64,000 nucleotides of DNA from Undaria pinnatifida (Eukaryota > Sar > Phaeophyceae > Laminariales > Alariaceae), in assembly GCA_012845835.1 (NCBI GenBank), contig JABAKD010000036.1, positions 1,054,001 to 1,118,000 of the forward strand, written 5' to 3'. The notes beneath the pieces are model-generated. The model worked only from the letters and a program-made list of their open reading frames with translations. It did not search any database and was not told the origin of the DNA. Positions within the stretch are counted from its first letter, which is position 1; each line of letters opens with the position of its first letter. Shown in pieces: positions 33,648 through 45,500 of the stretch. The position numbers were made by a program, and so were the translations under genes.

Positions 33648-33970
33648 CTGGAGGCCGCCCTCGGCATATTCTCCCACCTCTCTACCATTCTCAGCTCTTA
33701 ATTGCCGACGGAAAATGTTTTGTTCCCGGATCGATCCGTGTATGGATCTTTGATAGTATCGTCAAATGGTCAAGACGACAGACTTTGAGTTTGAAGACGT
33801 GAGTTCGAGCCTCGCAAAGTTTATTTTGATTGTTTATTACTTCTTTTACGTTGTTGAACGTTTTTATTTTTCGCGTCTTTGTGCTTCTCTTTTGCCTTTT
33901 TTTGTGTCTCAATTCAGGCAGGAGTCTTTCTGGTTTCTATTTTTTTGTTTTATTTTTTGCTGCTGTAGTT
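33648..33970 (+). mobile_element. tRNA-derived SINE-like element, family 1, copy 2
   Basis: Same element as 15,198-15,560. A stretch beginning at about 33,735 can be drawn as a degenerate tRNA: acceptor GATCTTT against AAAGTTT, and a T arm GTGAG-TTCGAGC-CTCGC with five pairs. The anticodon arm does not close properly. It is followed by T-rich sequence and CAATTCAGGCAGGA, as in copy 1. Confidence 0.65.
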
Positions 33971-35939
33971 CCTATTTTCTCAGGGCTGGGCACTGGCTGA
34001 CTCAGTCAGTATCGACTATACTGTGGTAACAATCACTCAGTGTACTGGATTGCAGCAGCATACTGGCCGAGCGTAGATCGGCCAATAGACTCCCCCCGGC
34101 TCGTGAGGGGGCCCCGCTGGAGGCGCCGCGGGAGGCCCCAAAAACACGCATTTTCGCTTCATTTCCCATCACAATCGGGGATCAAAATTGTATTAGCCGG
34201 GGGTGGTTCTGGTCATCTACACAGAAAAAATCAAGAAAAAATCAAGAAAAATACATGCAACGTGTGGCGATGATGTGACGTTCTTCATGTTGTTTGTGTT
34301 TGCGCACGTGCGTTGCTAATCGCTTTGACGTATCCTATTTATTGTTAATGTTTAATGTTATTCCATCACTCCTACCCTTGGGGCACAGGGTATTAGGCGC
34401 TCACCACCAAGCAAGACACAGGAAAGCACAGACGATCAAAAGCATGAAAAAAACAAAACAAAAAACGAAGGAACGCTACCTGTAACCGGTATCAGGTAGC
34501 AGGTACTCAACGCAGAGAAAGAGACCAAGCATGAAAAACGTAAAAGAAAGGAACGCGTGAGAAATATCTACAGCCGAGGGGTGGTGGAGATATTTCAGCG
34601 TACAAACAGGAAACAGGCGAAAGGAAGGAACCCGTGAAAAGGAGCAACAGCCGGGGGGGTGGCGGAGATCTTTCAGCGAACACGAAAAAAAGCATACCCC
34701 CAAAAAATTACAAGTAAACAACAAAGAAAGAAAGAAAGAAAACAGCTTGAGCAATATACACGAGCAGCTATAATTGGATACACCGCAACTCCGTATCTTA
34801 TACCAGATATCTGCAACAACAAGCAATACACGTACGTCTGTAAAAAAGGGTAGAACAGCACCCAGAGAGGGGGGGCGAGAGGGGAGGGGGTATACTCAGT
34901 TTGTGCATGGCCGTAGTCGTATGACCACAGTGGTATGACCCTCGCATCCCACAATGCCGGGACGGGGCACGTCGGGTTTTCAACAACCAGGCATACATTG
35001 CTTGCACCAAGCGCGAAGCGCCGTGAGGTGTTCGGCGAGTCGCATGAAGGGTGAGCTGCATCCTCCAAGAACCGCTCGTAAGACGGACTTTGGCACCTTG
35101 TGCCTACTTTGTTGCTTATGGATGACGGCGACCAATGAATTACTTTGTTTCCTAGTGTGGCCACTCCAGAGACAGCAATGGGTATTACTGGTATGCAACT
35201 GCCTCGTGGGTGCCCTACCATATTCACACGACGTGATGTGATCATTCCCCTTGTGCGGAGTCAGGGTTCTTCACCCCGCACAATGTGATCTACTGCAACT
35301 CGATAACCATCATGGTGAGCGCCAAAGAAAAGAAGAGAAAAAAGCGGCACCCTGGTTGTCTATCTTACGCAGTGATTGGCATGTTTTACAACGTCGTTGC
35401 CAACCAACACCAACCCCAATATACATACATGTTTTACAACGTCGGTGGAAGAGGGGGGGGGGATACAGTAACTTTCAGTACTATAATGTGGCGCGTTTAT
35501 TGGATGTACCTCAGATAAAAGCTACTGGCGAATACACTGGCCGGGTCAATCAGTAGATCACTACTACATACTGAACAAGTGCCTAGCCCTATACTTTCTT
35601 CTTGGGCTTGACTTGTTCTGTGTCATGCGTATTGTGTTATTCGTAGCCAGTACGCTGATACCAGGCACCAGGTGTTTCTGTTACGGCAGCGTTCCGGGCC
35701 GGTGTCGATCTACTTCCTGTCACTTCCTTGCTGCCGTGGGAACTCATACGTAACGACTTTTAGCGAGCAGCAGTACCTTTGGTTCCTCTGGGATTTCCGC
35801 CAAGGTCAACGATGCGTTGTTCAAGTTTTTAGGTTACCAGCAGCGTGATCAAGCGATCGGGTCTCGTAAGCACATGTGCATACGAGCGAGCAGCGTTCAT
35901 GCACGGGTGTACAGTTAGAGTTGAGATTTCGGTACTCGA
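33971..35939. other. Region with no recognised gene
   Basis: The missing 3' exon of the lumen-protein gene should lie here or further right; several AG acceptors exist, but none leads to a convincing frame. A GAAA microsatellite lies at 34,725-34,740, and two similar AGATNTTTCAGCGNACA blocks at 34,580-34,610 and 34,665-34,685 show a small duplication. 35,625-35,665 resembles 15,545-15,600 (TACGCTGATACCAGG). Confidence 0.45.
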
Positions 35940-37130
35940 TTTTTTTTTTTCTTCCCACACGTTCGAAAAACCCCTGTTCTCCTCACGCCTGTCTGCGTAT
36001 CCGACACCGTGTTTCACGTCGCAAGTTGGCACAATACAACGCTCGGATCAGGGACACTCTCAAGGTGTCTCTTTCATCAGGACACAGCTCGCAACGCAGG
36101 CCTGCATTCATACGAACATTCGTCGGGGTTGCCGCGTATCTTTGTCCGAGAGTGATGCCCAGTTTGTATCATTCGGGCACAATGCATTTTTTTCTCCCAC
36201 GCTTCCGAAAAGTATACTATAGCTGTTGTCCTGACGTCTGTCCGCTTGTCCGACACAATGATCCACGTCGCAACTCGGCACAGTACAATGCTCGCATCAG
36301 CAGACCTCAAGGCGTCTCTTCCGCCAGGGAACGCCTCGCAACACAGGCCTAGGCCTGTATTCATACAAACAATCGTCGGGTTTCCTGCGTATCTTTGTCC
36401 AAGATTGATGCCCCTTGTTTATTATGGCGCAAGGCATTTTTTTCTCTCGACACATTCGAAAAGCACCTATTTTCTTCACGTCTGTTTATTTGTCCGACTC
36501 CATCTTCTTCACGTCGCAAGTTGGCACAATACAGCGCCAGGAGCGGCTCACATGTCCAGGTGTCTCTTGAGCAACACATGCTTGTTTTTATACGAACAGC
36601 CGTTGGTGTTGGTGCGTGTATCTTTGTCCAGGTATAGTGCTTACTTTGATTTTTTGTACCTAAAAAGTTTCCCCCCCTCCCAAAAAAAAGATGTACCTGG
36701 AATATTCAATATTTGTTGTCACACACGTTCAACAGCACCTGTTCTGACGTCTGTCTGCGTGTCCGACACCGTCTTTCACGTCGCAAATCGGCACAATCCA
36801 ACGCCCGGATCCGCACAAATCTCAAGGTCTCTTTCGCCAAAAAACGTCTCGCAACACAGGCCAGTGTTCATGCGAACAGTCGCAGATCGTCGGGCTGCTG
36901 GGTGTATTGTCCGAGCTTGATGCCGGTGTTGTTTTTTGTGCAGTTTGTTTTTTTCTCCAAGACATTCGAAAAGCACCCGTTGTCCTCACATCTCTGCGTG
37001 TCCGACACAATGTTCACGTTTCAAGTTGGCACAATACAGCGCTCGGAGCAGCACAAATCTCAAGGGGTCTTTTTCGCCAGGAAACGTCTCACAGCACAGG
37101 CCTGTATTCATATTTACAAGCAATCGTCGG
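35940..37130 (+). repeat. Satellite array, five units of about 240-270 bp
   Basis: Units start near 35,957, 36,205, 36,447, 36,720 and 36,958 with CACNTTCGAAAAGCACC. Each continues through CGTCTGTCTGCGTGTCCGAC, CACGTCGCAAGTTGGCACAA, a TCTCAAGGTGTCTCTTTCG block, CTCGCAACACAGGCC and CGTCGGGGTTGC. Long open frames (up to 224 codons) run through it because the unit has few stops, but the frame is not held from unit to unit, so I read this as a satellite and not as a protein repeat. Confidence 0.8.
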
Positions 37131-39032
37131 GGTTGCTTCGTGCCGAGTATACCCGTACTGTATATTTTCCCAGTATCCATTTCATTTCGGCTTCATATTC
37201 CGTCCTTTTTTGTCGGATTTTTTAGATTTTTCCATCGCCGATCTGTCACACTATTATTTCGTGAGCTCTTTGTCACGTCGCGTCCAGTGTCGTTCGAACA
37301 CACACAGCTTAAGACAGCGTCACACTGCTGTTGTAGAATGCGATACCACGTATGCATGAGCACAGTACGAGTATGATTTCGGGATTTCTTTGTATCTTCC
37401 ATTGTTTTCTTCCGTTTTGTTTCGCGGTACCCTGGATTCACCCATCGGCTGTTGGTGACGCTACCTCTGTTCCTGTATCGTAGCCTCTCTTGAAGAATAT
37501 GGGGTCCGTTGGCTGCCTGCCGCGCTGTTTCTATTCGCTGTTGTTCGTGTACGTTCAGGCTAAGAATTTGACGTTGACATACATATTGTATATAGGTATG
37601 TGATACCAATCATGGGCGTAGTACGAAGAATACGATCAAGATTTCTTATTGCTTGTTGCTTCACCGTGGCGCCACCGCCGTGGGGGTGTCGCTTTTTTTC
37701 TAGCGAAACTAATACCTTGGATTGGAATTTGTGTGGGATAATGTTGCGAATCGAAAAGAGTTCTTGTGTGCCTGCATTCCAACCTTTTTGTCCAACCTGG
37801 CTGCACTGTTCTCTTCTTTTGTCTGTCCCGCAATCCACCCTTGTTGTCCGTCCCTCGATCTCTCAGACTCTGGTGCAAACGACGAACAGGGCGGTGATTC
37901 CTCTGCAGAGCGGTTGAGCAAACAAAGCCTGGCGTCACATCACGTTCGCCGATTGGATGTCGGATTTTTGCTTTCCTTTTTTGCCGGAATGTATCGTTGC
38001 CTAGCAACGTGCATGCATTTCTTTTTTTCCTTAGTGGAGTGCAGGTTGCCATCGAAGACGAAACACCCTTAGGGCCTCGCGCACGGTTTTCGTTCGTCAA
38101 GCGTTGTTGGCTGCAGTAAGTGGACTGTACTGTAGATATGGTCTAGGGAATACTGTAAGGCGTGTATTTGCCGGTAAAGCTGTAGTTTGAAACCGCAATC
38201 ACCGCATGCTTTCCGTTACGACTGGTGCCACTGAGTTTAATTTATAATTTCGTCGAGAAGTTGCTATGGGACTAGTGTATCTGTTTCCAGACGGGAGTGG
38301 TGAAAGCAGAGGAAACTCATAGTCTGAACTGGATTATCACAGCGCGTGTAGCGTAGTATATGTAGTACATAATGATGAAGCATGTGGGCTTTTTTCGCTC
38401 CTTTCCTGCAGCACTTGAATTTTTTACTCGAAGATGCAACGCAAAGCGTGAAGGTAGGGCAGCGCGCTAGCAGAGTTGCCACGAGCGGCTTTTGAAGATG
38501 GCTCGACAGCAAAATGATGTGAACCGCAAGTAAGAAAATATGCAGTAGACGCCAGTGACAGATGCGGTGTTGATACCTAACGTATGCGCTGAAACGTAAA
38601 TTGCCGCTCGCCAGTATCGTTGGTGCGCACAAACGTTGCAGAGGGACCGAATAGAACTTCGGCTTTAACATTTACGAGAGGATACGAGTTTCTAATTGTG
38701 ATCAATGTTGGCGCCAAGAATAGGGACCCTTTTCGAGTTCCCTGAAGCGTCCGCCGACCATCAATGCACACAAGATGATACTTGACGACAGTTACATATA
38801 CCCTGCTGCGCGAGTTCCTAGCGGCGGCTATGCTATCTTCGACAGCCCTTCGAAGGTATATAACCTAACACCTTTTTCAGGATCAGGATCTCAGTCTGTC
38901 TTGTCTCTTTTTCGTGGTAACGCCTCACCCAAAAAATGTAGGTGATGAGGTAGTCCGATGGTTGGCACAACAAGCACCAGGTATCGTACTCGTACGTATA
39001 AAGAATCGGGGTAACACATTTAGCTTGCAAAT
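37131..39032. other. Region with no recognised gene
   Basis: Open frames on both strands at 37,560-38,100 and 38,264-38,771 show no family resemblance. 38,690-38,830 is a dispersed repeat that pairs with 53,935-54,070 (blocks TAGGGACCC, CCTGAAGCGTCCGCCGACC, GCACACAA, TACGAC, CTGCTG/CTGTTG, CTAGCG). Confidence 0.5.
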
Positions 39033-39239
39033 ATGAGTTCGACGATATTGATCTCTCAGCTGAGGGGTTTCCCTATTTTTGATGAAGCAAAACCAAGGCT
39101 TTTAAGGGCAACGTGGGACTTTGATGTGACTCTTGATTACCTCGAGCGATGCACACAACTTGTCGTTTCCACCTCACGACACCGAAAAGAATTACAAGAC
39201 CGAGCAATAGATCTCGAAGCTTTCGTTTCTACCAGATGA
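39033..39239 (+). CDS. Small hypothetical ORF, 68 aa, or terminal exon
   Basis: Starts with ATG, has no low complexity, and ends TGA 11 bp before an AATAAAAGG-like polyadenylation signal at about 39,249. An internal CTCTCAG at 39,054-39,060 could be a 3' splice site, in which case the remainder (from RGFPIFDEAKPRLLRATW) would be the last exon of an unseen plus-strand gene. No known domain. It converges on the 3' end of ispG, 285 bp away. Confidence 0.3.
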   Translation: MSSTILISQLRGFPIFDEAKPRLLRATWDFDVTLDYLERCTQLVVSTSRHRKELQDRAIDLEAFVSTR

Positions 39240-39523
39240 GAAGGTTCAAATAAAAGGCCTTCACAAAGGGCCGATGCATTTGCCTTGCCAAAAAACAAGT
39301 CCGAATCCCGCGCTTCCCACTTGTCTCTGAGCGGGAATGACCTCCGAAAGAACCGAGTTGAAATCTAAACCTCCCTGTCGCTTAGAGTTGATACGGTTGT
39401 TCTGCACGAACGTCGGTCCTTGTGCGCGAACATCGGCCTTTCTGCGCGGAACGTCGATCATTCTGCGCGAACGCCTCCTTAGCTGATTGACTATTGCTGC
39501 AGACTAAAATAGAGTGCAGTGGC

Positions 39524-42500
39524 TCATGCGGCGACTTGGGCCGGCACTTCTTCCTCCACCTCGTCCTTGTCCACCCAACGGTCGTTGTCCTTGATAAGTT
39601 CGATGAGGGCATCGCATGCTTGTTCATTGGGGATGCCCTTTTGTACCAGCTCCTTGCCAACATACAGGTCCACCTGAACGGCGTGCACGAGTTTGAGTCC
39701 AGCCGCGTCCATTAGAAAAGCCAAGGTATATACGTCCAATGGAAATACCAGAGCGTACATAAACTAGATGTTGCTTTTAGTTCAGATCGAACGATGGAGC
39801 AATAGTAACTGTATTTTATAAATATTATTAGTAACAGTAGCACACGATCATTGGCACAGCTGACACATTTAACACACATTTTACTCGAACGGCATGCCCG
39901 AGTTTCAGACCAGTCGCGCCCACTATTAATAGAAATTGCCACGGTACTACTACACAGTAGTCGGCCTTGATTTTGTTTAACACCGCATGATACCAGGTAA
40001 CCAACAGTAGCTGCCGCGTCCATCAGAAATACCAGAGGGCGCATATGTAGGGCTTGGTTTTGGTTCACAACGCACAATGAAGCAGTAGTAGTTAGTTGCA
40101 CAAGATGGGGGCACAGCTAAAACACAATGTAGCACGCGAAAAGCCAAGAGCATCGTCTTCACCGCGTTTGGGAAGTTGGTGTTGTTGTTACAAAGCCATG
40201 TGGGAACGCCAGCTGCCGCATCGTGTTGCGGCAAAAAAGAGGATGATATCGCTTCGGGAGCCGAAAGCGGCATATTCCGTGGTTATTTTGGTCATGAAAT
40301 AAACCAGGGTCATGTGTTGCAATAAGTCTGTACGTTTGTCGACGCTTCATTTCAACTTGCATCGCCACAAGCCCCATTACAATTCTACCCGCTATTTGCA
40401 GCAGAACGTCCTCGTCAGAATGAGACATTTCTGCCAATACAATAGACGTTTCAAAATCATAGAACCACTTCATGCACCCAAAGGATAGTACTGCTGCGAT
40501 ACACCCTTAGTACTGCTGCAGTACCAGCCAGCGCGAAAAAACGAAGGCGTGTGCAGGACGGGGGAAGGGACGACACCTGTGACCACGACTTGTCCAGGAG
40601 GCCGAAAAGAGTGGAACCTCCAACGAGTTGAGCTTAAACGTAAAAGCCATCATAAAGGAAGGGAAATGTACCAGCCAACTGCGTACCACTCTGGCCAACA
40701 ATATTGGAAAATACAGCATGCGTATAGAAAACAAGACAGCACAGAGACTCGTAGCGCGGCTAATTCACTTGCACCACCCAATTGTTTACCACCATGGCTG
40801 AAAATATTAAAAACTAGAGCATGCGCGTAAAGCGAGACAACGGATAGAGTGGTGGATGATGGTTCTTTTTTTCACCTTTCCGGGTGCTCCACCGACGTAT
40901 CCAAAGTCGGCATCTGCCATCTCTCCCACGCCGTTGACGATGCAGCCCATGATAGCAATCGCCACGCCCGGCAAGTGCCCCGTCTTCTCAGAAATCTGAG
41001 CGGTCACCTGCAGTACATGCCAGATATACACAGCAGCACAGCACACAACATCAACGTGGTGCAATGCGAAGCATGAGCCATCAGTCGATCGATGGTACTG
41101 CGGTGCACGTATGAGTTTGCACTTCTTTTTTCTCCATCGGAATGCTTTGTTACCACGGACTGTAGTTCAGGGAAACAAGCTATTATAACGTGAGATCGTG
41201 ATCATCATCTACTCGGAAGGGTCGCCACTCAGCAACAGCAGCAGAGTAAAGGGCAGCAAACAGTATCTTAACTAGCTCGAGAGCGAAAACATGAAAACTA
41301 GACCGTTGTGAAAGGTTCGAGAGTACTGCTACTGCTACTGCGGGTGGCAATCCAACAGTAAGCCCCGACCTGTGTCAATCGCGGTTTGGTAGGCGGCATG
41401 GTGTGTGTCACATCATGCCACCTCTGAGGGTCGTTCCCAGCGAAAAAAAAAAGTCACAAATATTGACAAAAAAAACGTGATACCTTTCGCGAACCGGGTA
41501 AAATCGGGCACGAACCGTGACATTGAAAAGGTTTGAAAACTCCATAAAAATTCGTGTCCCAATCCGTGACAAAAAACAAGCGTTCCATCTTCAGAACACG
41601 TCATATATAACGCCAGTATGCAAATATTACGAATGTTATTTTCGGTCACGAAAAGTGACTATTTGCGATTTTTCGTTACGTTGGTTAGGACTGACCCTTA
41701 ACCCTAAGATTAATACATTAGTGAAAAGTATGCCCCACACTATTCCAAAGCAAAATTTCCCCAAGAACGCGCGTTCAATTCTACATGGGTAAAGCCCGGT
41801 GGTTGACTCACCTCTTGAAGGTCGAACAAGGTTCGCCCGCAGCTAGGGCAAGAAACGTATTCCGTTTTGGTATTGCGCATCCGGCATCCCTGAAGGAGGC
41901 CGAAGCAGATGGAGCGAAGCCCTCCCTTGTCCACGCCCGGGGCTTGTACCATCACTCCGTCCCCCAATCCATCCACCAAGCAGCCACCCACGTGGGCCCC
42001 GACGCTCAGGATGAACTTGTCTTGCGACATCTGGCAAGCGTAACAACACCAACCTCAACGTCAATGAGTCGGCCTCGTATGTAATGAAACACGTGTGACG
42101 ACTGCGACACAACCAAAAGCGTCTAGGAGGAGCATGCAGCATTACGAGTGCCACTATGCTGCGAGTGCGCGTGTCTTACGGGTCCTTACACTTCGTTTAT
42201 CGTACGTTACACCCCTCGCACGGTAAAACATCCCATGGTGGTACTGGTAAAATAACAGAAAGCCTGCAAGCAAGGAAATCTGTGATTGTTTCACTGCAAT
42301 CCCATGTGGTTCCATGTGTATGGATGGCTTCAGCCCCTTTGGGATTTCAGGGGGGAAACATGTCAAAAATAAGCGATGATTACAGCATCAGCCACGCAAA
42401 GCAGCCCGTGCTATATTCTGGGAGCGGGGATGTGTCTGAACTGCCATGCAAGGAGCTGTACCATGCGCCACACGGCGCGCAGCTTGGTGATACACGTTGT

Positions 42501-45500
42501 TCGTATCATAGGGCCATTTAGGGCGATGTCAAGACCGCCCCTCTATTAATAGTTTGTTTCGCCGCATTCCATTGGTCCCAAAGGGATGATTCGCACAACC
42601 GACGCGTCGTTGATCGCACCGAGGCAGCCTGGGGGAACGATGCGTGGTGGATTATTGCGAGATCGCTGTTGGTGTCCGCCAGGTGTTGGAATACTCGTCG
42701 GGAGGCGTGCACGCGGCTGACCCCCTCCGGCACGTTGAGCAGCCCCATGATGGGCTTTGGCGACAGGCTGGACAGCCCCGACAAATCCTCCGTCCCCTGC
42801 ATCAACACACGAAAAAACATGACAATACCAGAAATCACCACGTGAGAAAGTGGAATACCAGGTACCTGGAATGCAGTAGTGGCAGATAACGTCCGTCCGA
42901 CGAGGAGGCAAGTACACAAAAAAACGACATTTATCGACAGCTATCCTATCACGACTTTATGCCAGCGGTCGGGCGAAACGTTAACCTTCCTGCGTGTTCC
43001 CTGTCGGTTCCATTTGCAAACAACACAGATATCTGTTACAAAAATATACCAGGTAAATACGCCTCCTTCATGTACATGGTCGTTACAACGACACGAACAA
43101 TACTGCACTATATCTGACGCACTGTCGCGCGGAACGTCCGATCGAAACACAAACAATAAACCCCGGGGAGTTTCATACTGTACCAAGCTCTGGTGGTATT
43201 ATTATATCCGAAAATAATCTCTCATTTCGTGGACTTCACAGCGGCAGATGATGTTATTATTCAAACAAATAAATTAAAGCTCACCTTGATGGACACGGCA
43301 ATCCTAATTGCTCCTGCTGGTAGGGTGACTTGCCCCCCCGCTTTCGTTGCATCTTCTAGCGAAACAACCGCGACGGCGTTGGGCAAAGGGTTAGCTTCCA
43401 GAGCAGCAACGGGTGCCATCACGCCCACTCCCGCCTACCAACAACAAAAGCAACAACAAAGCACCGAGGTAAACGACAAAGGGACGGCGAGGGGAAAGGG
43501 CATGTCTTGGTGTTAGTGGTGTTGTTATCAGAGCTATCATACCGTTGTAGGTACCATACTACCAGGTACAACAGTATAGCCACTGCTGTACTACAGCACT
43601 AATTTCTCGCTATGCTTAACAACGTGAGGGCGACCATTGGCTTTTCCATCGCTGTTGGTGCGTATCTGGTACATGCCATCGCCAATGTGCCAAATATACT
43701 ACTAGTATAAACAACGTACTGAAAACATGCATGGGTGTATGCTCGTCCGTTCGACCAGATAGCACGACACTTATCATGCGTTTAATCTGACTACGATACG
43801 CGGCACGATATGATCTTATTATACAGTGTGATGTTATAGTATCATGTAATGATGTCGTGTCCCACCTCTTGCATTCGGCGCAAGGCAGTGCGTGCGGCCT
43901 TGTCATCCGAGGCGGGGAGCTGCTCCAGGAACACGCTGTCGGCAGTTGCGATGTCCTTAAATGGCATCCCCACAGCGGTCTTGAACCCAAGCTGCAACGC
44001 CAACAGGCGATAATATTTTTTTGGTAAAATTAACACAAGAAACGAGGCATGGCAACACGGGATGGGTCTGACGCAGAGAGTTACGTAGTAAAGCATCAAC
44101 GCCACGTACTCTGTCGAAATTGTGCAAAAGAGTATAAGACAGCACATGTCTACTATGTACCTGGTACGTCTTGGCATTACAGCAGTGCAAGCACAGTCGT
44201 CATTTGTGCTTGATGATTGTCATTTGTGCTTGATGATTGAAGCTTGCTTACAACGCTTTCCCACGCAATCATCGGCTTCGAAGAAGTAAACATTATTCAG
44301 TATTAGTGCGTGACGTGCATTGCGTAACGAGCATGCCCGCTTTGCGACACATGCGAATACCCGAAACGTGAAAATTCTTCCGTGCAAAAAAACACATCGC
44401 GAGCACTAGAGTGCTCGCATACAAATCGTCGTATTTCTGTACTGTCTGTATATATCTGGTGATATTGAAAGTGCCATACAGTACTGACTGCTGACAGGGT
44501 ATGGAATAAAACATTACTGACTGCCAACAGGGAACGGAATAAAACAGTACTGACTGCCAACAGGAAACGGGACAAAATGTCGTCACCTCCTGGTAGAGAG
44601 CCTGGGGGTTTTGCAGGTCTTCTACGGTGATCTGCATGATTACGGAACCGTCCCGGTGCAGGTACGCCCTCACGTCAACGGGGTCTCCCTCCTGGAAAAC
44701 GGATAGCGCGGCAGAGAAGAAAAAACAGACCGACGGCGTCACGAGAAAATGCAATAATAAAACGTTCGGTGAAGTGTGTCAGCCTTTGCGCTACGCACCG
44801 CCGACAAGGGGTACGAGTATTCGCGCTAAAACAGGGTGGAGTTAGAACTGAAATGGCGTTGAAAGGGAGGGGACTTGGGGACTTCTCGGTGACAGAGACC
44901 AGTGACTGAAGTCACTGGGAAATTGAGCTCCACGCAACACAGCCCTGCTTAACGACATGGCCACAGCGACTGGTGCTACTATATTAGAATGGACCACCAG
45001 GTATACACTGCACGTTGTCGGAAGGCATATGAAACAATAATAATGCTAATAGAAAAATACATAATGTATAGTCTGCACATGTGCATGACGCATGCTATGT
45101 AATGCGGCACACCACAACGACATGCGCGCAACGCAGCGTACCCAGTGGACCTGCTCCACGGCTCGGTGCTGCGAGCTTCTTCTGTCTGTTGATTAACTGT
45201 CATGTTGCGGTATCACGGGGTATATTTAGTTTGAAGACTGCAATGACATCACGAGCAAGGCGAACAATCATGGATAGCGGACAACGTTAGTCTACACGCA
45301 CCGTCGTATGCATGTAATCCAGTCGTGCTTGGCCGAGAACAGTGACGGTGTTCCCATAATGGCCTGGGTTCAACGTCACACGAATAGGCTTATGGTACGT
45401 CATTCATGCTCCATGTTTGGCCGAGGACGTGTGCATGCTCCTTTTTTTGACGATGCTGCCATTGTAGCCGCTGGCGTGTTCGAAGACCGTCTTGAATGCG

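Noticed and set aside
36246-36920. A 224-codon plus-strand frame
   Set aside because: It runs through a satellite whose other units are read in different frames. No conserved protein frame.
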